Source: Drosophila pseudoobscura (lineage: Eukaryota > Arthropoda > Insecta > Diptera > Drosophilidae). Taken from it: a DNA stretch of 64,000 nt. Positions within the stretch are counted from its first letter, which is position 1. Every line of letters starts with the position of its first letter. The stretch lies in the NCBI RefSeq assembly GCF_009870125.1, contig NC_046683.1, forward strand, positions 2,232,001-2,296,000, given 5' to 3'. Made by a program: the position numbers and the translations under genes. This document shows positions 28,126-40,675 of the stretch, in pieces. Under the pieces are notes generated by a model. It did no database searches, was not told the DNA's origin, and saw only the letters and a program-made list of their open reading frames with translations.

Positions 28126-31100
28126 GCAGAGAGACCGAAAGTCAAATAACCTTAAGCTAAATCCTGAGCGCTCGCCCTCTCCCTCTCCCTCTCTCTCTCG
28201 CTCTTTCTGGATGGATGCAGAGGGAGGATGGGGTCAAAAGCTATTTGCATATGTGGGTGGCGTTGGGCGTGTGTGCACGGGCCATCGGTGTACGAGTATG
28301 TGATTGCCAGTCCCAAAACTCAATAGAATTCAATTGGTTTTTTTTTTCGTTGGCATCTTCCTTGCAGGCGCTTCTTGCTCCTTGCCTCTTGCTCCTCTTT
28401 CATCCTTCATCCTGGGCGTCCCGGGAGTCCTGCCTTGTTTTGCCTTGTTCTGTGATGGAGTCAACAAATTCGCTTAAAGTTCACAAAAACAAAAGGTAAA
28501 GCGAAGCCAATACCATCGATGGAGTCGATATGGAGGCAAATATTAAATGCATTTCTGGTGCCCCAATCACTGGCGGATGGGGGGTGGATGGTGGGTGCTG
28601 CCACATTGGCGGTGGGCGTGGGCGTGGAAGGCACGTTGGAGTCGTCGTCGTCATCGTCCTATATCTGGAGTTGCACTAACTGCATTAGCACCCGCCATGG
28701 ATACGCTATCGATTCAGTGCCGCTGTAGGCGTTGATTTGATTTGATTTTGACGCAGAGGCCAAGGAAATTTCTAAATCACTGCCACACGGGGTGCCTGGT
28801 GCTTGGTGCATGGTGCATGCTGCATGCACATCGTGGAATGTGGTGGCAGCCGCGACTGCCATTGGGCCAGCGGGTAAGCTGAGCACCAGGTGAAAGCAAA
28901 TTGATACAATATTCCATAAATTATTGGGCATTAAATTGTAATCAGCTCGATTCATTAGCGGGAATGATGGCAGGGGCCAATTGTCTATTCCCATTTGGGA
29001 TTTTCCATGACTTTCACTCAAGAAAGAGGGAATGTCTATGGCAATTTGTTGTGTACGTGTGACCCGTAACCCGCTGCCAGGCTCGGCTTTTCTTCTGCTC
29101 TCTCGGTCATCAATCAATGGAATGCCGAATGCAAAGATAAACTAATGATGGCATAGAGACTCCCATTTCGATTGTCATTCGTCACTCATTCCTTCAGTTT
29201 TCCTTTGGCAGCAACTAAGTAAGGCCTGTCCGGAGAGTGCCAGAATGATTATGCCACCGACGGCGACTCCCTTTTGGATCAAGCGGGATTTAATTACACA
29301 CAGCTCCAAAGTTATGCAAATGAAAATGCAATCCTCAATCCTAATACCCAGCCCAGGGCCCAGAACCCAGAACCCAGATTCCAGGACATAAGCAGAAGCA
29401 GAAGCAGAAGCAGAAACAAAGGGCACAAAAAGCACACGGGAGTACACTCCACACAAAGGTTGTCCTGCGCAACGGAACAGGGACAGGATACGAAGGGACA
29501 GGACAGTACAGTACAGGACGGGACAGGACGGGACAGGACGGGACAGGATCCGTATACTCTCTCTTTCTGCAGTTGGCATTGATTCGGCTTTAGCTTTTTG
29601 CTGCTCTGCTCCGGTCTGCTCCGCTCTGCACCGCTCTCTTCTTTGTGGCCAAAAACCCCATCAGCCCCACCCGCGGACGCGGCACCACCTTTGGCCTTTA
29701 TGTAATGCCAGCCAAAAAAATAGTTTAAACAAAATAAAACAAAATAAAAACACAATAAATATGAATGAGCCTGGCCGTGGAGCGTTTGGTTTTTAATATT
29801 AACATAAAATATCTGATCTGATTTCTACACAAAAAAGGACAACAAAAAACGTGGGGAAACCGGATGGGCAAAAAAAAAGTAAGCGAAAATAAAATCCCTC
29901 CTGTGGCATATCAATGCCTTTTTGAAAAATATTTGTGGTCACATCATAAATAACGGCAATGAAAATGAAATGCTGGGCAATTAATTGGCCAGGACACAGG
30001 ATACACACACACACACACACACAGGCACAGGCACAGGAAAGGAGACAGGAGAGTGCAGGACTGGAATGGACAGGGCAGGACAGAAAAGGACAGTTTGGAC
30101 CAGGACAGGACTGCAATCAACATAAATTCTCTTGGGGGCTGGAAAGCAAGAAGCCCCCCACACAAAAAGTAAATGCATAAAATTTTATTATTTCAAAAAG
30201 TAACTTCAAGAATCCTTCCCCCACTCCCCCCACTCAGCCCAGTGGGGCTCGCTCGCTCGATCCTCTGCTCTAGGACTGTGTTGGCCTGGAACTTGTGCTG
30301 AGTTATTGAATAAAATGTAATAAACACTTTTAGTAACTTTGTCTTATGCATTTTGTCCTGCCAGAGACCATGCTCGCAGAGCCGGGCAGGAGCGGGGGGA
30401 GGGACTGGCATATAGAACGACTCGCATCATCGCATACAATGCGTATACGTTATATTTGGCTACTGCTGTCCATAGTTGTTACGAGTGTCTGTAGCCAGAA
30501 CAAAGCCAGAGGGGTATGCTGGGCAGACAGGACATGGAAGCTCATCCGCAATTATATAGTCCTTTGACTACAGCAGTCCCGTCCCTATCATCCTCATCAG
30601 CGGACAGCGATCATAATAATAGAATAATACGAGCTTCTCAGAGCTACCCGCTAAGCTTAGCCTGGAGGTCCATCAGGGGATCCGCCAGGATATCTCAATC
30701 TTCGATCAACCTACGATTGCCTTTCCACCAAGTTGGTGTTTTTGTTGCTGCTTCTGCTGCTGCTGCTGCTGCTGCTGTTGTTGTTGTGTAAGCAATATTG
30801 AAATGCTGTCATTGAGCGTGCTCACTGAATTATGAAATTGAAAACTATTCAGTGCAAAACATTTTTCTTTGAATTTTATCAGCTCAGCTTCGCTTCTGCA
30901 TACGAGTGCGAGTGCGTGTGCGTGTGTGTGTGCGGATTGGGTGGATTTGGTTGTCAGCTGCTGATGCTGCTGATGCTGCTGCCATTCCAAAGGAAGGACT
31001 CGCCTTAGACCTCTTGAATTGTTGTTAAATTTCAAGTGCAAAAAAGTGGCTTAAATATTTTAATTTGTGTCTGCCGCCTTGCCAGCCGAATAGCATCCAA

Positions 31101-32347
31101 TCGGAATGAAATGAATACGCATTTATATGCACATTGTACGAGCATTGCATACATATATTGTATGAATGAATGCATGAATACACTCATACTATTACACATC
31201 GAATCTATGTGGAGACACATTTCTATATACGAGCGTGTCTGTATGTACATACATATAATGAAAATCTCAACAACTTTTTGCTTATTTATTTCGGGGCGAC
31301 AAGTTGCTGTCACAATTTCAAATGCTGCAGAGACCTCCGTTGCGTATACGCAATTCGTCAGCCGAGATTTGGCCAAAGTCATGAATCTGTTGGTCGATGC
31401 TAACGCTGGGGTTGGGCCATGGGCCGTGGGCTGTGGGCTGTGGGCTGTGGGGTGTGCTGAAAAACGGATGCTGCAGAGGAAGTCTTTCGGCTGGCAAGAG
31501 CTCTTAATCCCCCCGTCTGGCTTAGGCAGTTGGCAGATGGCTGGCTAAATTAAAGTGCCAGACGATTATGGGGCAATCAGTTAGTTTGCTTCTTTACTCG
31601 TTTTGGATTTTGCTTGAAATGCCTTTAAATCACACACACACACACACACACACTCGTGCTAGGTATCCATGTATCTGCAGGGGTTTTTATGCAAACTTCA
31701 AATGGAAGCTTGAATGCTTTTCCGCGTGTCTTTGGTGTCTTTGAAAGTGTCATTTGAGCGCTAAAGACAGACGAATGTATGAGGCACTAAAAGAAAGTCA
31801 ACTAATTGGATTTCTTCAGCTATCTTTCCAATATTTTCAAGTAGTACTCTAGCCCCCCCAAGATAGTTTGTCTATGGTCTTGGGTTGAGGGGCCCTGCAT
31901 TTGGCTAGGCCTCCCTAAACAAAGGCGAACACCCCCCACCACCCCATTCAAGCACCCCGTTTAACCCCGTTTATCTGCTGGCAAAAATGCTGCGAATGGC
32001 AAACGGAGTTCGAGTTGGAGTGGGGCAAAAATTGTTATATTGGCTTAGCCATTTCCCGTGGCAGTAGACGACAGACGGCAAAAAAAAAGAAACAAAAATT
32101 GTGAATCAGATATACATATATGGACGGACATGTAGAACTACATACCTATCGCATTTATGTATCTGGCGTCAGCAGAAAGGCAGCGAGAAAAAAAATATTC
32201 CAAATTTTTATATGCACAGAGAGCTTTGACCTAATCTCTGCTGCAATATTTCTCTCCTCGTGCTGCCCTCCAACCAGCCACCACCCCCCACACCCTGCCC
32301 CAGAGTGTGTGTTTGTGTGCGTCATTTATGTTATTACTTTTCTTCAG

Positions 32348-32380
<33 letters not shown>

Positions 32381-34135
32381 TGAGAGGGGTAGCTATTTAT
32401 ATGAGAACAACATTCCAGTTGGTATTACGCAAATCCCCAAAACGCTTTAGCTGTCGCAGCTTTCTTCCAAGCGGTTGCCTTCCGACCAACGACCAACGAC
32501 CAGTGCCCAGGACCCGTTCGCCCCTGCCCGCCCCCTTTGGCTGTGGCACCACCACCCCCACCCACACCCACACCCGTAAACGTAGCAGGTCCTAGAACCG
32601 GAACCGGAATGGCGACTACTGCAAAAGTGCGTGCTTGCATGTGAGCGATATGTCACTCTGCATATGCCTGTGTCTCTGTGTCTCTCTGTGTCTCTGTGTC
32701 CGTGTGTCCGTGTGTCCCTGTATGTGTGCGTCCCTCTTTCTGTGGCTGGGGCTGTGGCTGTGGCTGTGTCTGTGCATTTAATTCTATGCTCGTTTCTGTT
32801 GAATTTTTGGCCTTTTCATGAGGCTACACTTAAAAAAAAGGAAAACCAAGAGAGCAGGATCATCAATGTATATAGGAACTATTTTTCGCAGTGTCCTCAC
32901 AGAGCTCTCTCCTTTTCTCTTTCTATTGCAGCTCTTAATTATAACCTCATGTCGTCTTGGTCATCGTGAAATTTGTCAAGTGTATCCATATGTATGCAAA
33001 GGAAAAAACCAAATAAAATGGAAAGAAAGGAAGGACGGAAGGAAGGAAAATGGCTGCCAGTTGTGTAGGTGCATGGAGACTGAAGCTAAGAACTGCCGTA
33101 AAACTGAAAACTAAATCTTAAATGTAAGCTTTAATGGCCTTCACCTCCCCTCCCACCCACACACTCCACACACACACACATGCCCTGAAACAGAGAGGGA
33201 AAATAGAGCAGCGAAATAGATAGATAGATGGAGTTGGTTATTCTTAAGCGGTCGCGTTTGTGCCCCATTTGAAGTGCACTCAATGTTGTGGGATGACAGA
33301 GAGAGACAGAGCCAGAGCTAGAGACAGAGACAGAGCCAGAGACAGACAGTGGTGAGAAGCACTTGGCATTCATCTTGGAGCACCCCTTGGCCCCGCAACC
33401 CTCTCCCGGGGCATCGTCTCGTTAGGCAAGTCAATAGAGCAGACAATGTTTGGGGGATTCGGTGTGTGGTCGCCACCATTTTGCTCATTGCATTGTCATC
33501 GAAGAGGACTCGATTTTTGGCCCACACACAGAGGCCATTCAGGACTCTCTGGAATCCTTGGATGTGTGCATGTGTGGATGTGGAACTTTGTAACCATAAA
33601 TGAATTATGCGACATTTACTCAAAATTGCTTCCTAATGCACAACATCCGGCCCAGACAAATGTCTCTCTCTCTCTCTGTATGGCTCTCCCCCCCTCACTC
33701 TCTCTCTATATCTCTCTGTACGCCTCTGTGTGTCCTTGTGCGAATTGTAATAGAATGCCCAATTCTATGTTGAGCTTCTAATAAATTTGGGGGTCTCCTC
33801 CTTCTCCCTTCTCCCTTTAGCCTTCTCGCTAAGCCACAGGCGATTGTTTCGGCTCGAAGTTCGCTTTTATATTTCTAGTTTTTCCAATGGAAATCGTTTA
33901 GCAAACCGCTTGGCATTTGCCACACACACACACACCCAGAGTGAGTGAGAGAGAGAGAAAAACCTGCCTCCATAGACACAGATCCAGATCTAGAGAGACA
34001 GAGACAGAGACGGAGCCCGTCTGGTGGTGCCATCTCTTTCTCGGTGGCAACACTTAGAGTGCACTTAAAGTTTTTACTTTATTTTCTGTGCTCCCTCTCT
34101 CTGATTTATGTAGCACTTTCAATTGTCTCTCCGGA

Positions 34136-34166
<31 letters not shown>

Positions 34167-37100
34167 CTGGCCTCTCTTGCATTGGGATTTTTGGAGGGAC
34201 TTACTTGTTGGCAGTGGGCCGCACTTGGCCTCATCCTTGAATGTGCAGTACTTCTGCAAATCGTCGAAGTAGAGGCCGGACGGGCAGCGGTTCAAGTACG
34301 GATAGCCGTCCACGCACTAAATTGGCGAAAGACCAAAGAGAAGAGTTTCGATTCAAATGGAGGTCCATCCATGGGGCCTGTGGCGGGGGCACTCACCTGA
34401 TAGAACCGACGACAAGTGGCAGGATCCGCATAGTTGCCATTGGCAATGTGTGAGGGGCACTGGAACTCCTCCTTCTCCTTATTTTGGCCTAAGAAACAAA
34501 TCGACGAAATGTTACAATTAGATACTGGAAATTGGCAGATGAATATCTGATATCTGTAGATCCTAACGATAGTTTACCATCCTATCTGTAGAATCGATAC
34601 GACACTCCATTCGAGGGGCCTTCCCAAAAAAGATTAATCGATTCCATTTGCATGTAATCCCGAGAATCCATCAACCCTTTTTTGCATTAACTTATTTGTG
34701 CAGTTAAGTTGGGCATTCAATTTAAATATCCGGCAATTAATTGCATAATAGACACACCGCACATCGCACATACATACATGTGTGTATATGTGTGGGGGGA
34801 TTATATAGAGGGGGGAGGACTGGGGCATGCAGATATGCAGTACATAAATACAAATTATAATCGCGTAATGTATATTTATGATGATTTTGTGCTGCACATA
34901 CATGCATGTGTCTCTCGTTTTATTTTTGTTTATTTTTTATGGTTTTATGAAAAGCCAAATCTAAGCTTAAAAGGCTTGGCGGCTTGACATTTACACAAAA
35001 GCCGCAAATCTAAGGGGGTCCGAGGGGCACGTAAATAAATAAATGCCAGATAAGATATAATTAAATGTCGATTTACATTCGATTAACTAGCGGCAACAAC
35101 AACAACAAGCCAGAGAGATAGTGCAGAGAGTATTAAGTGCAGATCCGCAAAAAAGCAAAAGCACAAATAATGAGTACTTTTGGGGGGTCGCAAGCCTGGA
35201 TATCCTGGAAATAGATCTCTACTAAAGCCTTGTACATAGTCCTTCACACATTTGGCCATCTACTAGCCCAGAGATCGGCTGCAGAGGCTCTTCTGGGGGT
35301 CAAGAGGAGACCAAAAAAGTGCCATCTATGCAGCAGCAGAATGCGAGTTTGATTATCTCTTTGCTGAGAAGAGAGAACAGCCTTGTACTCGGCCTAAAAT
35401 CAGCGAAAATAAACGATTAAAAGCCATAGAAATAGATAGAACGGGGGATATTTTAAACGATTTATGTATACCTCAAATTGTACAAAATATTTCCCACTCA
35501 CTGCCTTTGACCGCACAAATCTGATCATAATCGTAATCCCCTGGCCAAGGGTATTGCATAAATGAAACCAAATTAATGAAAATATTTCAAAAATCGAAAT
35601 CCAAATCCAGCAAATCCCCCGCAGTCCCCCGCACGGGGCGGCAAGGTGGGCGAGGTGGGGAGGTATCGTTCTGTCGCGGTCTTGGACAAGTTTCAACTAT
35701 AATGAATATAAATTGACTAACGGCATTAGATTAACACGCGCCTAAAACGCAAACAGCAAAAATCCACAGCAAAACGTCGCGAGGTCCGGCGGCCATATTC
35801 CCGTTTCCCGTTTCCCATTTCGTCGCTAAATCGATGCGAAAGCGTTTTCACAGGGGGTAAGTGGGGGAGAATTTGGCGGATTTCGGGATGAAATCAATTG
35901 AACGAACCACGCCCCCACGGCTGGGGCTGGGGCTGGGGCAATTGTTCATAAAGTATTCATTCCATTTTGGGCTCTAAATGTTAATCAAATGAAAACTATT
36001 ATTGGACACAATTGCATTGCGTGTACGCAGCACGAGCCACAATAATTATAATTATAATAAATATTTGTCAGTTTTCTATGATTTTTCACTGTTGCCAGGG
36101 CATGAAAATGGCAATTAATTGATAGCCAAAGCCGCCGCCGCCCCCCTCCCCACTGAACATTTTTGGGGATTATTGGGAATCAAAGAAGGGGTCGCTTTAA
36201 ACAGATACTCCTCGCATGGTAATCGATCCGCAAACAATACTCGGGCTCTCTGGTTTTTCTCTCAGTTGAGTTCACCTCTGCCCTCGCGCCTGTACAGAGC
36301 ATATCTTGATTCAATGATGTATTCGGTGGGCATTTGGTAACCTGTCCTCGTCGCCATTACCATTACCAGTCGATGGCAGGCACTCCATCGACTCACTTAA
36401 CCGGGGTCAAAGTGCATTTTGGCCGGCGATGGCTGGCAAAAAAGAGCTCCCAGCTCGGTAAATTTCCATGGACAGACCCTGTTTTATTTCGCCACAGTAC
36501 GTATTGGTTTTACTTCCTTTATTTGCAGGTTATTTATTTATTTTCCACACACACACACTCTTTAGTTCCTTTTGCTTTGCTCTCGGTATGGAAATATGGT
36601 TTATTATGCAGGGAGTAGCCCCAGCCCCAGCCCCATCGATGCCTCTCGAACTGATATTTTTTGATACCGATTAGTGCTAAGTGAATGGCTTTAAAAGTAA
36701 AGGCTTTAATGTTCCTTTAGTGTGTGGATGGAGGATGGAAGCCATCTCGATCAGCCGGGTTTGAGTATACGAAAAAAGGAAGGAAAATATAGATGAAGAA
36801 AAACTTTAGGACGTTCTGCCAGCCCTCCAACCTGAAAGGAACATCCGCTAATAGCAGAATTTTTTAGCAAAATATATATACATATGTATGTCGACCGCAG
36901 AATGGCAACAAAATTCCAGTTAATTTAAATGGAATGTGTGTGTAAAATAAACAATAACCAACCAGCAAAAACAGCCAATAGCAAATAAATTAAATCAAAT
37001 GAAAATGCTGTACCACAAAACAGAAAAAAATCCACGATAAATAGCAAAACCAAAGAGAGAGAGAGAGAGACAAGAGAAAGGGAGAGCTGAGAGTGAGCAA

Positions 37101-39913
37101 AAACATTTTCATATAATTATTATGGCTAATTAATATTTATTAACCAGACCATCTACCATCCACCATCTACCAACCACCATCTGGCCATGTCCGCGTCACG
37201 TGTCCATGTCAATGTCCTAGCCCTGGGCCACTTCAAAGCAGGGGCCATATTACCAGAAACTGTTACAAGAAGTCACAGTTAATGAGGCGACTTCCTCTAA
37301 GCGGCTTACACCACCACCGTTGCAGCCGCCGCCCCCCCCCCCCCCCCCCCCCCCCCCATTGTCGAGAGACAGAGAGGGAGGTCTGTGTCTCTGCAGTGAT
37401 TCAACTCTTGAGGGAGTGCCACTTTAAAGTTCAGAAAAATAATAATGAGGGAGGGCAATTGATTGAGGAGGAGGATTGAGCGGTAACCCGGCCTTCGAAG
37501 GAGTTGCTGCTGTGGCTAGAAGGAGCCCTGAATGCTAACCCCTAGTTAAACGAGTTAGTCAAAGATTTGGCTGATTAGGCAAATGCCAACAGACTCGAAT
37601 AAGCATAGAAAGTGTTTGTTAAGAATATCGTATACCAATCATGCAGCCTGCCAGGCTTAACTAATAGTTTTAGTATTATTTGAGGGACCCTGCACATCCT
37701 GCACATCCTGCTGTTGTTTCTAGTATCTTAGAGATCTCTTTTTTGAAGGACTACAGCTCTTCTGCTTCGTTCTACAACTGTTACACTCCTGCTGTTAGTG
37801 TCGTGAGTGGCAACTGTACTACTGTTACTGTCGTGCCGCACTGTTGGCCTCCTGTTATCGTCATACCTGCTGCTGCTGCTGCGGGGACGATGACTGCACG
37901 GCAATGAAAAGACGAAAAAATAATGATAATAATTAATTTATTGTACATTTATTTAAAAAGTCATAAGGCCAATTACAGGGAAACTGCTTCTCTTTTTTGC
38001 TTCTTGTTGCTTTTTGCCTTTCGCTTTTTTTTTTGTTCATTTGTTCGATTCCCTTAATTGAGAAATTGCGGAAATGCGGAAAATAATAATTAAAAATAAG
38101 CCCAAAAACGGTGGACCGTTCAAAGGGATCGGAAAACGCTGTCCTGGCCCGCTCCAAGGAACAAATTAAAGTGTCCGCGAACCGAACCGAACCGAACCGT
38201 GCAGCAAAATGGGGAAGAACCTTGGAACTCTCGAGCCAAAGGCCGGAAACATTTTTATTTTATGCACATCGTGCAATAATTTTTCTTTTTCTTGTTTCAT
38301 TTTTCCCCCTGCCCCAGCCCCAGCCCCATCCGCAGACCCCTTCCCTGCCATCGCCTTTCACCGTTTTCCCGCCACGCGTTTTTCTTCTTCGTTTTTTTTT
38401 TTTTTTTTAATTGTTGATGTTTTCCCTCGGCATTGCATTGTTGTTGCAGTGGCGATTTTTCCTTTCGCATGGCTATAATTTATTTAACATTTTTGCGGCA
38501 GTTTAAAGCGAGAACCATGGCAGCGACACGGAGAAACAGAGACCCACGTGTCCGTCCGCAGCGACACGCAGAGAAAGAGACAGCAACATCGACATCGACA
38601 GCGAGTGAATCGAGTGCCGACTGCAGTTTGCAAATTTAATTCAATTTTATTTGAATGATTTTCGATCAATCACAAATCGGCAGAGCCGCAGTACAAGCAC
38701 GGAATCATTATAAGGATTATAATTGTGAGAGGAGGCTAAAGAGCCATCAAATGCACGCCGACATTCGACCCCCTTGTGGGGGTCATTAACCCTAAAAGTT
38801 CGGGGAATTGCCTCAAGCCGATGAATGTTTAAAGAAAACACTTTACGGATAAATGGGAGTGCTTCTTCAACCACCGATCGGCAGCAACAGAGAGCGTGAA
38901 ATTATATGGAGGAAAGGGCAACAAACATATGAAAGGAACACCCAGAGAATCTTTCCTACGATTAGGTCTAGGGTGTCCCTCCTATAGGCAGGCCATAGGG
39001 ATCTAACATTTGAATCCTGCACACATGAAGCATGGGAAGCATCGATTCTCATGGGAAAAGGTCACTTAAGAATCCACTTGAGATCACAGAAAGAGCAAAG
39101 GTCATAAACTAGTCAATTTTTCACTTGAAAATGAATTAAATATGATCCTCCCTTCGGCCTGCTACCCTCATGATAGGAGGTCCATTTTATGGATATAGTC
39201 CTAGCTGAATGCAAAAATATCTCGGGAAAACTCCTGTAGTGGGGGCCTGGCCACTGTTTCTGTTTTCTGTGAATCATTAAAATATATATGCATATTTTTC
39301 TCTGGGTCTGGGCTTGGGCAGCTCTTTGTTTTCGTGCATTTTCAGTACCGTTTTTTCCCCATTTTCCCCGAAAGGGCCAAAAGGGAAAACGGGAAAAGGC
39401 AAAAGAAAACGGGGAAAAAGGCAGGGACAAGGCAAGGGAATGCGCAATCATTCGCCTCCATCTGATACTCCATCATGAGTGCATATGAATGCAGGGCACA
39501 TATCACTCACTTCGAAGTGCTCTCAAATCTATAATTTGTTACTTTTCAAGTATCTTTTTGAATGGAAATATCCCCATTCCCATATTGTAAATCGAATGTC
39601 TTGGGAGCGCTTGTTACCCTGTGATTATTATTTCTCCAAGGATACGCTTGAGAGGGAATGCGAGGTGTGTTCTTTGGGTTTTCAGAAAGAAAAGCTTAAA
39701 TTGCATTTCCCTCACGGCAGCTTTTGCTCCTTCCCGTCCCTTCCCTTCCCTTCCCTTCCCTTCCCTTGCCTCCTCTCATACCTCCATTTCCTTTCGCCTC
39801 GCCTCGCCTCGCCTCGCTTCGTTTTTTATTTCATTTTCTTTCACTTAAAACATTTCCCATTCAGCTGCTGTCTCTGTCTGGCCATCGTCTGTACACCTTT
39901 CGCTCTGTCTCTG

Positions 39914-39956
<43 letters not shown>

Positions 39957-40632
39957 GTGTCTTTCTGCTTTTGATGCCAGTGTATTTGTATTTGTTTTTG
40001 GTTAAACGGTTTTCGGCTTTGCTTTTGCTGTTGTTGTTGCTTCTTTTTATCCGTTGTAGCATTTTCAAGTAATTTTTCACGCATTTCTGTGGCTGCTTTG
40101 CGCCTCATTTTTCACGCCTGTCCATGTGTGCCTGTCCCTCTCTCTCTCTCTCTCTTTCTCTTTCACTCACTCTCTGTGTCTCTCTCTCGCGCGCGCTCTG
40201 CCTCTCTGTGCGAGAGTGTGTGTTAAGCTGCTTAAATGTTTTTGTCGCTTCCTTTAGCAACATTGCTATTTTTTAATACCCATTACCCGCCGCGTCCAAG
40301 AGGGGATATTATCATTTTCCAAACGAGATAATCTCGAAATTATTCTTCAAAAGAAATCGTGTATGACTCATTCTACGGCGAGAACATTGGAATGGTTCTG
40401 GCTGCGCACCCCCCCCCCCCTCCCCCGCTGCCCCCAGCCCATTCCCCTTCAATAAACATCGGCAGCCACATAAACAAAGTCACAACAGGCGACGGCTCTG
40501 CCTGCCTGCTGATCGCGCCCCTCTTTGCAAATCAGCAGAAAATTTCACTCACATTTCACTCGACGATCAATTACATACTCGCACTCGTGCATGCTCTGAC
40601 GATGGAGGCTCCAATTACCTCTCAGTCTCTTT

Positions 40633-40675
<43 letters not shown>

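Larger units (their letters stand above)
27769..34204 (-). other. Cda4 intron 3 (6.4 kb)
   Basis: Noncoding. It holds (GT)n at 28092-28123, a GGACAGGACG minisatellite at about 29485-29550, a second GGACAG-rich patch near 30045-30110, (CTG)n near 30752-30776 and GA tracts near 32360 and 34135. No gene supported. Confidence 0.65.
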
